Shown here in pieces: positions 34,681 to 42,927 of a DNA stretch of 64,000 nt (its first letter is position 1; the number at the start of each line of letters is the position of its first letter). The stretch comes from Pyrodictiaceae archaeon (GTDB lineage Archaea; Thermoproteota; Thermoprotei_A; Sulfolobales; Pyrodictiaceae): contig JALVSY010000007.1 of assembly GCA_027036135.1 (NCBI GenBank), forward strand, positions 500,880 to 564,879. Reading direction: 5' to 3'. The position numbers and the translations under genes were made by a program. The notes under the pieces were generated by a model, which saw only the letters and a program-made list of their open reading frames with translations, made no database searches and was not told the DNA's origin.

Positions 34681-35802
34681 TTAAGTGCTCGTTATCCCCC
34701 TTCTAGTCCTCCTTCCAAGGCCTATACTTTCAGCGCTTTTCTCCACCCTAGTCTTATAAACTATGTATGATACCGCCCACGTTATAGCGAACGTGAATAC
34801 TATTATAATGCCTATATTGGTCCAAGCAGATTCTCCGTTAATCTCAGCTATCCAGTTCCAGAAGGCACCCTTAAGATTAAATTCTGATTGGATAAGCCCT
34901 AGTAATTCCATAGTACCCACAGCATAGGCAACCATTACCGATATTAGTGTCATTGTCAAGTTGTACCAAAGCTTCCTGATAGGGCTTCCAAGAAAGGCCC
35001 AGTTATAGGCAGTGTTCATGAAGAAGCCATCAGTGGTATCTAGTAATGTCATTCCCGCTGTGAAGAGGAAGGGGAATACCAGTAGCTCCCAGAAAGGTAT
35101 CTTCATGAACACGCCAGCAGCTGCTGCAGATATAGCTAGTAGAGCTGTTTCCGAAGCTGTGTCAAAGCCTAGGCCGAAGAGGAATCCTATCGGGTACATG
35201 TAGTATTGATTATCAATTATCTTAAATAATTTCCTAAAGTATCTGCTCATGAATCCTCTTTCTAGTAATGCTTTTTCCAGTCTTTTTTCATCTAGGTTTC
35301 TTTCCTTGGAAAATTGTTTATATATTTCATATATCTCGAGTAATACGAAGAAATTTAAGGCACCTATGAGGTAAAGGAAGCCACCACTAACAAGTGTACC
35401 CACTATTGTGCCTATATTCTCTAACGTAGGAAGGCTTGACACGACCTTCCTTGTAGCAACCATTAAAGCTATTGCTAACAGTATAACTACCGTGGAATGT
35501 CCTAGTGAGAAGAATAAGCCCGTAAAATATGCAGGTTTTCCTTCTTGAACTAATTTCCTTGTTGAATTATCTATGGCTGCCAAGTGATCAGCATCAAGTG
35601 CGTGTCTCAAACCAAAGACATATGCAAGGACGCCCAGAGTGAGAAAAGTTGCCGCAACATGGAGATCTTTAACACGTATCATATAATTACCTACTGCCCT
35701 TGACGCTGAGAAGAGCCAGTAAAAAAGCAAGGCAGTAATTACGGCTTCAGCACTATAGAATAAGATTATTTTCCGCTTAGGTATTGGGCCTTTCTCGGCC
35801 AA
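34681..35802 (-). CDS. Nickel/cobalt transporter, NiCoT family (HoxN/NixA type), 373 aa
   Basis: The signature RHALDADHLAAIDN in the second membrane helix region binds the metal, and LFGLGFDTASE near residue 195 is the second NiCoT motif. About eight membrane helices are present. It imports Ni2+ or Co2+, needed for hydrogenases or cobalamin. The TTG start at 35802 is preceded by GAGGTGA. A perfect inverted repeat lies between the TATA element and the start, pointing to metal-dependent repression. Confidence 0.9.
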   Translation of the reverse strand: MAEKGPIPKRKIILFYSAEAVITALLFYWLFSASRAVGNYMIRVKDLHVAATFLTLGVLAYVFGLRHALDADHLAAIDNSTRKLVQEGKPAYFTGLFFSLGHSTVVILLAIALMVATRKVVSSLPTLENIGTIVGTLVSGGFLYLIGALNFFVLLEIYEIYKQFSKERNLDEKRLEKALLERGFMSRYFRKLFKIIDNQYYMYPIGFLFGLGFDTASETALLAISAAAAGVFMKIPFWELLVFPFLFTAGMTLLDTTDGFFMNTAYNWAFLGSPIRKLWYNLTMTLISVMVAYAVGTMELLGLIQSEFNLKGAFWNWIAEINGESAWTNIGIIIVFTFAITWAVSYIVYKTRVEKSAESIGLGRRTRRGITST

Positions 35803-35818
35803 TAAAAATCACCTCTTT

Positions 35819-35848
35819 GGTGCACCGAGAAAGGTAATAAAGTGCACC
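35819..35848. promoter_or_regulatory. Inverted-repeat operator in the nickel/cobalt transporter promoter
   Basis: GGTGCAC at 35819-35825 and GTGCACC at 35842-35848 are perfect 7-base inverted arms separated by 16 bases. On the coding strand a TATA-like CTTATAAAGG element overlaps the outer arm, and the translation start lies about 17 bases beyond the inner arm. NikR-type repressors bind widely spaced dyads of this kind, although their usual half-sites differ. The identity of the regulator is unknown. Confidence 0.55.
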
Positions 35849-36057
35849 TTTATAAGAGTTTCTATTATGTGAAGATAAATAATCTGAAATAATAATTAAT
35901 GAGGAGAACAAGTTCTAATAAACACGATACATTGAGCACATTAGTGTTTATACATCTTTATAAGAGTTCTAAGAAGTTGTCGTCCAAGAAGCCAAGAGTA
36001 CAAGTCAAGGAGGCTAGGAAAAGGTTCAAATAATTAAACTCAGTAATTGGTCTTGTA

Positions 36058-36444
36058 GCCGACAGAATCCGTGAGCTTCCCGCCGATGCTGCCCGCTTAG
36101 CTGGCTATCTCTAGGAGAGTATTCCTAGAAGGCTTTGGGCTAGATGGAAGTATATGTGAGTGCTGAACCTGGCCAGACTCATTATTAAGCTGAGCCGCGA
36201 GGCAGGAGTTGATTCCTACTCTGTTGACTGAGCCAAGGAGCTAGACTGGAGCCTGAATTACAGCGAGCTTAAAGACTATGTATCTAAGAGGCTTGTGGTG
36301 AAGACAGCTCTTGAGCTTAAGGGGGTTAAAGTATACATGGAGTATCTTGAGGAGTCGGCTGCTCCCGTAGTGGGGCTTCCCGGGGGACGGGTTACAAAGA
36401 CTCTGCGAGGAGTCCGTGAGGTAGGTCTACGCGCTCCAGAGTAG
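36058..36444 (+). pseudogene. Decayed coding sequence, family unknown
   Basis: A single frame shows protein-like sequence (for example LARLIIKLSREAGVDSYSVD and YVSKRLVVKTALELKG) but is interrupted by TAG near 36112, TGA near 36157 and TGA near 36229. It ends at TAG 36442-36444, overlapping the end of the opposite gene. I cannot name the family. It looks like a gene that has lost function through nonsense changes. Confidence 0.45.
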
Positions 36445-36972
36445 CCCGTATTGCTTGGCCTTCTTCTTTACCCAGTCTATTAGGCTTCGTATTATCTCCG
36501 CAGCCGTTTTCTCGCTTATCTCTGCTATGTCGGGGCCGTGGTAGAAGAATACGTGCAAAAGCGCGGCTTGTGCCCTCCTCTCCGCTATCTCTCTGTCACT
36601 TGTAGCCTCCACCACCTTCTCTACGATGGTGTCGAGCTTCTGTCTCGTTGAGGGTATCAAGAGCCCTTGTGTTATCCACCACTCTATGTACTCCCCGGCT
36701 TTCTCAGCGCCCTTCTTCTCTGCTATCCTTTTTGCCTCCTCCTCTATTACTGGTAGCAGCTTCTTAGCCACTAGGAGGCCTAGTAGGCTCTTGTATGCTG
36801 CCCAGGCCTTCTCAGCAGCATCCCTCACATCATCTTTGGAGAGAAGTCTTAGAGCCTCTTCAGTAAACAATAAGAGGTTCTCATGGTGAACCCTCCCAGC
36901 AACCTCTGCGGCGGCCCTCAGCCTAGCAAGAAGCTCCTCCAACGATACAGCTACAGCAGCCACCAAGGGCAC
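36427..36972 (-). CDS. PaREP1-like helical protein, 181 aa
   Basis: The segment FTEEALRLLSKDDVRDAAEKAWAAYKSLL near residue 36-65 is the pattern of the archaeal PaREP1 family (repeat-gene family expanded in Pyrobaculum and other crenarchaea). The protein is all alpha-helical and lacks a signal peptide. The biochemical function of the family is not known to me. Family assignment rests on the one motif. Confidence 0.6.
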   Translation of the reverse strand: MPLVAAVAVSLEELLARLRAAAEVAGRVHHENLLLFTEEALRLLSKDDVRDAAEKAWAAYKSLLGLLVAKKLLPVIEEEAKRIAEKKGAEKAGEYIEWWITQGLLIPSTRQKLDTIVEKVVEATSDREIAERRAQAALLHVFFYHGPDIAEISEKTAAEIIRSLIDWVKKKAKQYGLLWSA

Positions 36973-37118
36973 TCCTAGTGGCTTAGAAAATGGCTCCAGG
37001 GTATTAAGGACTAGAGAATCGTTATTCGGAACTAATTGCGTTCCCTTAAGGTGCTCCTTGTAGAGCGGGATAGGCTCTACTAGCTCGTTGCTCCTGGGCT
37101 CAGGAGTAACTATTGTGG

Positions 37119-37202
37119 CGCCGGGGGCGGGATTTGAACCCGCGCGGCCGTGCGGCCACCGGCTCTCCAGGCCGGCCCCTTAGACCGCTCGGGCACCCCG
37201 GC
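37119..37202 (-). tRNA. tRNA-Ser (anticodon GGA)
   Basis: Read on the minus strand, the gene has a 7-bp acceptor stem (GCCGGGG with CCCCGGC), a D arm, a CCGGC/GCCGG anticodon stem with loop CTGGAGA giving anticodon GGA, a long variable arm typical of serine tRNA, and a T arm with GGTTCAAATCC. The discriminator is G, and a CCA end is encoded next to it (to 37116). No intron is seen. Confidence 0.95.
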
Positions 37203-37311
37203 GCCCAGGACACTCCCGGAACAGCTTAGGAGAGTCCCCTGGGGCCCTATATTCCCTTGTATCCCGAGAGAAGAACGTATCACCTAGTACCCGTTACCTA
37301 TACTCTACGAG

Positions 37312-37836
37312 GTGTGTTCCTCCGTGTTGTTTCGTAGGCGCCGAGAATACGTAGTGAGACGCGGCGTGGAGTTCGTTCTCCGCTCACCGAGCTTCGAGAA
37401 CGGAGCCCGTATACCAGTTCGTCATACGTGTGACGGCGAGGATGTATCACCCCGGCTTGAGTGGAGCAACGCGCCCCACGGAGCCAAGTCTTATGCATTG
37501 ATAATGTTTGACCCGGACGCCCCGGTTGGCACCTTTATTCACTGGGTGCTATACGATATACCTGGTAACCGGAGCTACATAGACGAGAACGTCCCCAGGG
37601 CTCCGCGTGTCCCTGGCCTAGGCCTCCAGGGTGTCAATGACTTCGGGTTCCACGGCTACGGCGGTCCCTGCCCACCGCCAGGGCACGGGGAGCATCGGTA
37701 CTTCTTCGCGCTACACGCCCTCGATATAGACGATGTAGGGCTTGGGCCAGGAGCCAGAGCAACACAGCTTATAGATAGGATAAAAGACCACGTAATAGGC
37801 TACGCCGTGCTCATGGCTCGGTATAGCAGAGGATAA
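37312..37836 (+). CDS. Phosphatidylethanolamine-binding protein family (YbhB/Raf-kinase-inhibitor-like)
   Basis: FDPDAPVGTFIHWVLYDIP near residue 64 and YGGPCPPPGHGEHRYFFALHALD near residue 123 are the two conserved PEBP motifs that line the anion-binding pocket. The biological ligand of archaeal members is not established. The track start at 37312 (GTG) gives an unusual basic N terminus. GTG at 37354 or 37366 would start closer to the family norm (VEFVLRSPSFENG), and the choice is uncertain. Confidence 0.85.
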   Translation: MCSSVLFRRRREYVVRRGVEFVLRSPSFENGARIPVRHTCDGEDVSPRLEWSNAPHGAKSYALIMFDPDAPVGTFIHWVLYDIPGNRSYIDENVPRAPRVPGLGLQGVNDFGFHGYGGPCPPPGHGEHRYFFALHALDIDDVGLGPGARATQLIDRIKDHVIGYAVLMARYSRG

Positions 37837-37948
37837 TAAGGCAAAATAGCCACGCTAACCTAGCTACATTTGTCCTAATATACTCGCGGCTCCTTGGCCC
37901 CGTTACACGGTGCTTCGGGGCTCTCATGGACTCGCTCCACACTTCTTT

Positions 37949-38376
37949 CTAGAACCCGTCCCTGTCTAGGGCCTCCATCTCCTCAACTTACCTTACTAGC
38001 GCGGCTAATAGGACGTGATGCAGCTTCTCATCCTCTAGTACTGCTTCTAGGGGAAGGACCAGCCTGGGATTACTTGTCTCCTCAAGGAGCCTTGTTACTA
38101 GCTCTATCGTTTTCTCCTCCTCTATTGAGTGCTTATCTTCTTAAGCTCCGTTAGCTCCTCTCTGGTCAATAAGCCTTGCTTTCCAGAGGCTATCTCGGCG
38201 GCAGCGATGTAGAATCAAGCCATGCTTCCTCAAGTCACCCGCTATCCCCCCTTATTATTGCGTGGAGTATTGGTGAGGAAGCTTCTCAGCTAACTATTCT
38301 AGTTCCTCAGTGTAGCGCTTCTCATCGGATGAGGCATTCAAAAAGGCATCTATGAGCCCCTCTGGCAAAACACTTT
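37949..38376 (-). pseudogene. Ferritin-like/rubrerythrin-type gene remnant
   Basis: Conceptual translation of the minus strand in two shifted frames gives IAAAEIASGKQGLLTREELTELK, then HSIEEEKTIELVTRLL and LEDEKLHHVLLAALVR. The E-x-x-H and DEKxHH pattern is that of ferritin-like di-iron helices. TAG and TAA codons and at least one frameshift interrupt it. Upstream residues (PEGLIDAFLNASSDEKRYTEEL) belong to the same relic. The 37837-38495 interval has no other gene. Confidence 0.5.
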
Positions 38377-38495
38377 CTCCCCGCTCTCGTAGTATTTTGT
38401 GGCCAGGTACTTCAGCTAGGTGTTGAAAATAAGCTATTGAGTAGCTATTCCTGGGTAAGAGAGAAAGACCCCAGGGTCTTCTTCCTCACTGCTAG

Positions 38496-39602
38496 GTGGT
38501 GAGGATAGGCTTGAGTCGCGCAGCGCTCTTCCTCGTAACGGCCCTCGTCATACTTGTGATAATAGGCGCAATAATCTACTATGGTTACACCCATATCGGG
38601 AAGGAGACAGCCACACCCACAGTAACAGGTGCAGCGGCGAGCGCATCACCGGTCTCCACGACAACCCGGACGGCTGCAGCGAGCACAACTACTCAGCAGG
38701 CCCAGAGCGTGATAAAGATAGGCACACTGAGGGGCGGCGTATCGAGTCTAGACGTGATATTAGCCAAGCACCTTGACTCCGTGAACGGGTTCAGAGTCAA
38801 GCCCTTGTTCTTCACCACTACCCTTGACCTAGCAAACGCTATTGCGCATGGAGACATAGACGTAGCGATTATACCCGCGGAGTTCGTGGCTAAGCTGAGG
38901 GAACAAGGTTCGGACGTAGTAATAATAGCTGTTGACTTCTACCAGAACCAGGCAATAGTGGTGCAAGGAAAGGAGAACATAACGAGTATTGAGCAACTAA
39001 GGGGCAAGAAGGTAGCAGTATTCAAGCCGACAGGTACCTACGCTATGTTCAAGGCATACATGGAGGCAGTGTACGGTATTGATCCCGAGAAGGACTTCGT
39101 ATTGGTGAACGCGCCGCCTCCGCAGATAGTGCAGGCCTTCGCGCGGGGCGATGTTGACGCGGCTGTTATCTGGGAGCCTTTTGTCTCAAAACTAGTAGCT
39201 GATTATGGGGGTAAGATACTAGTAACATATCAGGAGCTGTGGAGGAAGTGGAGCGGGCACGTAGGCGATAACGGTGTGATGATAGTCTATGCTGCCCGGG
39301 CCAAGTGGGCCCAGAAGCACCCGGGCCTAGTGGAGAAACTATTAACGGCTAGGAGTATGGCAGCAAAGCTCTGGGACGAGAACGAGACGCTCGCGGAGAA
39401 GATACTCGAGAAGAACTATGGCCTAAGCCCAGAGGCGGCGAAGCTTTGCTGGAAGAGACTAAGAATGGAGACGGCCAAGACCCTAGACGAGCAACTAGTA
39501 AGGAACATACTGGCGGTATGGGAGCTGGCCCGGGAGGGAGGCTACATATCCTCGAGTCCGGAGTCCCTAGCAAAGGGCGCATTCTGGCAGGCTGGGCGAT
39601 AG
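38496..39602 (+). CDS. ABC transporter substrate-binding protein, SsuA/TauA/NMT1-like, 368 aa
   Basis: An N-terminal membrane helix at residues 10-30 is followed by a Ser/Thr/Ala-rich linker (about 35-68), a common way to tether and glycosylate archaeal binding proteins on the outside. The domain that follows (KIGTLRGGVSSLDVILAKHL, GKKVAVFKPTGTYAMF, ARGDVDAAVIWEPF) matches the sulfonate/taurine/nitrate/thiamine-precursor binding fold. Given the sulfate-activation genes nearby, a sulfonate is plausible, but the ligand is not determined. Confidence 0.85.
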   Translation: MVRIGLSRAALFLVTALVILVIIGAIIYYGYTHIGKETATPTVTGAAASASPVSTTTRTAAASTTTQQAQSVIKIGTLRGGVSSLDVILAKHLDSVNGFRVKPLFFTTTLDLANAIAHGDIDVAIIPAEFVAKLREQGSDVVIIAVDFYQNQAIVVQGKENITSIEQLRGKKVAVFKPTGTYAMFKAYMEAVYGIDPEKDFVLVNAPPPQIVQAFARGDVDAAVIWEPFVSKLVADYGGKILVTYQELWRKWSGHVGDNGVMIVYAARAKWAQKHPGLVEKLLTARSMAAKLWDENETLAEKILEKNYGLSPEAAKLCWKRLRMETAKTLDEQLVRNILAVWELAREGGYISSSPESLAKGAFWQAGR

Positions 39603-40318
39603 CCCTCCTAGCGATACTTGTCACCTGGTATGCCTTACACCTGGTTTTTCCCCGCCAGATACCTGGCATAGTAGCTACAATGGCTTTCATAGCAGAGGAG
39701 GGCCCCGAGAAGATCCTCTACAATACGGGATTGACGCTCGCGAGGAGCACACTAGGCTTCTTAATAGGGTTCCTATGCGCTCTTCTCCTAGGCTTTCTCT
39801 ATACCCTTCACCCAGTGCTTCGGGAAGCTGTAAGGGCTCTTAACACGATTCTCCAGAGTATATCGGTTCTCATCTGGATAGTTGTGCTCGTAATGGTGTT
39901 CGGTGTTCTAAGCCCATTGCCACCAGTCCTCGTTGCTAGCCTAGTGGCTCTCCCAATAGTATTGGCGGCGGTTGTGGCAGGGCTTGATTCTTCCAGCAGG
40001 AAGCTAGCAGAGCTGGCAACGATGCTCGGGGCGAACAAGCTCCAATACTACCGGGACTTCTTGTTACCGAGCCTGGCTCCCTCTCTAGCTGGTGCTACTC
40101 GCTCGGCGCTTGGAGCAGCTCTGAGGATAAGCGTCGTAGCCGAGGCCTTTGGGAGTAGTGGGGGCATAGGATACATGATAGCCAATTACTATAACTTGGC
40201 GGAGCCGCGCGGGGTATTTGCTTGGGGAACCATACTAGTCATAGTGATGATTCTCGTGGATAAGCTGTTGCTAGAGCCCTTGGAGAAGAGGGCTGCGAGA
40301 TGGAGCATAGAGGCATAG
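39518..40318 (+). CDS. ABC transporter permease, SsuC/TauC-like
   Basis: Six hydrophobic helices and the ATPase-contact loop (LAELATMLGANKLQYYRDFLLPSLAPSLAGATRSALG) identify a BPD-type inner-membrane permease of the sulfonate/nitrate/taurine class. The translated part overlaps the binding-protein gene. The track start at 39446 would overlap by over 150 bases, and the ATG at 39518 is a more modest choice. The stop overlaps the ATPase start by 19 bases. Confidence 0.8.
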   Translation: MGAGPGGRLHILESGVPSKGRILAGWAIALLAILVTWYALHLVFPRQIPGIVATMAFIAEEGPEKILYNTGLTLARSTLGFLIGFLCALLLGFLYTLHPVLREAVRALNTILQSISVLIWIVVLVMVFGVLSPLPPVLVASLVALPIVLAAVVAGLDSSSRKLAELATMLGANKLQYYRDFLLPSLAPSLAGATRSALGAALRISVVAEAFGSSGGIGYMIANYYNLAEPRGVFAWGTILVIVMILVDKLLLEPLEKRAARWSIEA

Positions 40319-41050
40319 CGCTTCGGGCAATGAGTATCTACAAGAGCTTCGGCGACCGCCTCGTCCTCAGCGGCGTTAGCATAGAGGCTTACAGGGGGGA
40401 AGTAGTGGCTATTGTTGGGCCCAATGGTAGCGGGAAGACAACACTGCTACGAATAATAGCTGGGCTCGAGAAACCCGACAAGGGCCGAGTAGATCTCCGT
40501 GGCAGAGCTCTTCTTGTTTTCCAGGAGAACCTCCTGCTTCCCTGGAAAAAGCTAAGAGACAACATAGCCCTAGGTCTTGTCTATGCTGGGCTGCCTCGCA
40601 GGGAAATAGAGAGGAGGGTGAGCGAGGCAGCTAGGCTACTAGGACTTACAGAGTATCTTGACAAGTATCCTTGGCAGGTAAGCGGGGGGCACTGCGAGAA
40701 AAGCCGCGATAGCGAGGATACTCGTTCTTGACCCTGATATCCTTCTCTTAGATGAGCCACTAGCAGGCCTCGATACTAGGACGCGGCGCGCATTACTGGA
40801 GAGAATCGTGACAATAGCGCACGAGAGGGGCAAGACAGTGATACTTGTCGACCACAGTGTTGAGGCTGTGGCGCCCTACGCTGACAGGATATACATTATG
40901 AGCTACCCGCCTACACGGGTAGAAGCGAGCATTGACTTAAGAAAAACCGAGCCGGGGAAACGCCTCTCCCTAGTATATAGTATCTTGAGCGAGCTAGGCC
41001 GTAGAGAAGCCCTGGGCGCTACCCGGGGAGAGCCTGGGACGGGTACGTAG
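40300..41050 (+). pseudogene. ABC transporter ATPase, SsuB/TauB-like, frameshifted at the signature motif
   Basis: The first frame carries Walker A GPNGSGKTT near residue 40 and the Q-loop VFQENLLLPW, then reaches VSGG and diverges. In the +1 frame the sequence continues as ARKAAIARILVLDPDILLLDEPLAGLD (Walker B) and VILVDHS (H-loop) to TGA-free end at TAG 41048-41050. One extra base in AGCGGGGGGCAC at 40681-40692, right in a run of six G, causes the break. The transporter is inactive unless ribosomes slip or the run is a sequencing error. Confidence 0.75.
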
Positions 41051-41275
41051 TCTCCGCCTATGGCGGGGCACTTGCTCCTTTACGTACACGGCGAGGTAGG
41101 CGTGAACAAGCCCGGCCAGCTGGGAGGCCTTCTCGGGCTCGTCTCGTAAGAGCTCGTAGAAGTCCTTACCGTGCCTCTTGGCCGAGAGAGCTGTGAGCAC
41201 GGAGTAGTTACCCGCGCCTATCCTCTGCGTACACGGTTTTTTGCATAGAAGGGGCCTTGTACCGAGACTTATCAC
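40994..41275 (-). CDS. Possible small protein, uncertain
   Basis: Residues about 25-68 (TALSAKRHGKDFYELLRDEP then KASQLAGLVHAYLAVYVKEQV) look like a genuine two-helix small domain, but the rest of the frame, which runs under the ATPase gene end, does not. It may be a shortened or decayed small gene occupying 41060-41240. The remaining part of the 41051-41466 interval shows nothing else. Confidence 0.28.
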   Translation of the reverse strand: MISLGTRPLLCKKPCTQRIGAGNYSVLTALSAKRHGKDFYELLRDEPEKASQLAGLVHAYLAVYVKEQVPRHRRRLRTRPRLSPGSAQGFSTA

Positions 41276-41466
41276 CCCTTAGGAGTAGCCAAGAGGCCAT
41301 GAAGGGGTATTACTGTTCTTAAGTGTTTTCCTAATACCTTTTCCCGTGTTATGGAGTGTTATTCCCGGAACCGTACCATATATAGTTGCTAGGCGCCCAG
41401 AACCGATGACTGGGGGACGGGATCAGCACCACTCCCTGCGAGTAATACTGTGGAGAAGGAGAGGCC

Positions 41467-42927
41467 TTGCCTGCTCCCCGAAGCCTAAGAGAGTACCTAG
41501 ACAAGCTAGAGCAGGAAAATATGCTGAGGAAGATAAGTACACCTCTAAGCCCGGTTCTCGAGATACCAGCTGTGCTCCGCCATGCTATGAGGGCTCGTGG
41601 CCCCGCCCTGCTCTTCACGAACGTGAAGGGCTATCCTGGGTGGAGGGTAGCTGGCAACCTCTTCGGCTCCCTTGAGAGGGTAAAGCTAGCCCTGGGGACA
41701 GAGAGGCTTGAGGAGATAGGTGAGAGACTAGTCTCGTTTGCCTGGAACCCGCCACCCTTGGGGCTTGGGGAGAAGATCCGGGGACTTCGCCAAGTACTCG
41801 ATATGGCCCGCTATGCTCCTCGTAAGACAAGGAGGGCTGGTTTCGAGGAAAACGTGCTAGAGAGCGACGAGGCGGTGCTAGATAAACTACCGTTGTTCAA
41901 GACCTGGCCGCGTGACGGGGGCCGCTACATAACCTTTGGCCAAGTATACGTGAGGGATCCCGAGACTGGTGTCACTAATATAGGCGTGTACAGGGTCATG
42001 GAGAAGGCCCCCCGCGAGGCAGTTATTCACTGGCAGCTCCACAAGAGGGGGAGACATGCCTACCTATCGGCGCTGGAGAAGGGGGAGCCCCTGCCAGTAG
42101 CCATTGTTATCGGGGCTGAGCCAGCAGCGATGCTCGTAGGAGTCATGCCTATTCCTTACCCGCTTGATAAGCTCTTATTCGCTGGGATAATGGCTGGCCG
42201 CGGCATAGAGGTCTACGAGCTGCCTAGCGGCTTGCTGGTCCCGGCCTCCGCAGAGATAGTAGTGGAGGGAGTGATTGAGCCCGGCAGGGAGTCAGAGGAG
42301 GGCCCCTTCGGCGATCACTGGGGCTACTACGATAAACCCGTTCACCGCTTCCCGGTTATGCGTATTGAGAGGATATGGGTGAGAAGGAACCCAGTCTACG
42401 TTGGAACCGTTGTCGGCAAGCCGGTCATGGAGGACGCGTATATAGGTAAGGCTGTTGAGAGGATATTTCTCCCTGTTCTCCGAACCCTTCTCCCAGAGAT
42501 AGTCGATATAAACTTCCCGGTGCACGGCATGTTCCAGGGCCTAGCAATAGTCTCTATAAGGAAGACCTACCCGGGCCAGGCAAAGAAAGTAATGATGGCG
42601 CTATGGGGCCTCGGCCAGACCTCCCTAACAAAGATAATCATAGTCGTTGACCACGACATCGATGTCCACGACATGGACCAGGTAATATGGGCGGTCTCGG
42701 CCAATGTTGATCCTCAGAGAGACGTAGTAGTGGTTCCTGGCACGCATACAGACCACCTTGACCCCGCGACGCCGGTTCCTGGCTATGGTAGCAAGCTCGG
42801 GATAGACGCTACGCGTAAACTACCAGAGGAGAATAACTGGCAAGAATGGCCAGAGGAGCTAGAGGAGCCACCCGAGCTAGCCAAGCTCGCGGAGACGGTG
42901 CTGCGGAGAGAAGGGGTGCTGCAATGA
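41467..42927 (+). CDS. ubiD: UbiD-family decarboxylase, 486 aa
   Basis: UbiD enzymes decarboxylate aromatic or alpha,beta-unsaturated acids using prenylated FMN. SLREYLDKLEQENMLRKI opens the family N terminus. WQLHKRGRHAY (near residue 178), GDHWGYYD (near residue 281) and LTKIIIVVDHDIDVHDMDQV (near residue 385) are conserved segments that carry cofactor and catalytic Glu/Asp residues. Its TTG start follows GGAGAGG. The stop overlaps ubiA by 4 bases, so the two work together, probably in quinone-like lipid synthesis. Confidence 0.9.
   Translation: MPAPRSLREYLDKLEQENMLRKISTPLSPVLEIPAVLRHAMRARGPALLFTNVKGYPGWRVAGNLFGSLERVKLALGTERLEEIGERLVSFAWNPPPLGLGEKIRGLRQVLDMARYAPRKTRRAGFEENVLESDEAVLDKLPLFKTWPRDGGRYITFGQVYVRDPETGVTNIGVYRVMEKAPREAVIHWQLHKRGRHAYLSALEKGEPLPVAIVIGAEPAAMLVGVMPIPYPLDKLLFAGIMAGRGIEVYELPSGLLVPASAEIVVEGVIEPGRESEEGPFGDHWGYYDKPVHRFPVMRIERIWVRRNPVYVGTVVGKPVMEDAYIGKAVERIFLPVLRTLLPEIVDINFPVHGMFQGLAIVSIRKTYPGQAKKVMMALWGLGQTSLTKIIIVVDHDIDVHDMDQVIWAVSANVDPQRDVVVVPGTHTDHLDPATPVPGYGSKLGIDATRKLPEENNWQEWPEELEEPPELAKLAETVLRREGVLQ

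Noticed and set aside
37894-38154. 86-residue plus-strand frame
   Set aside because: It lies opposite the ferritin-like remnant, has no motif, and its start has no ribosome site.
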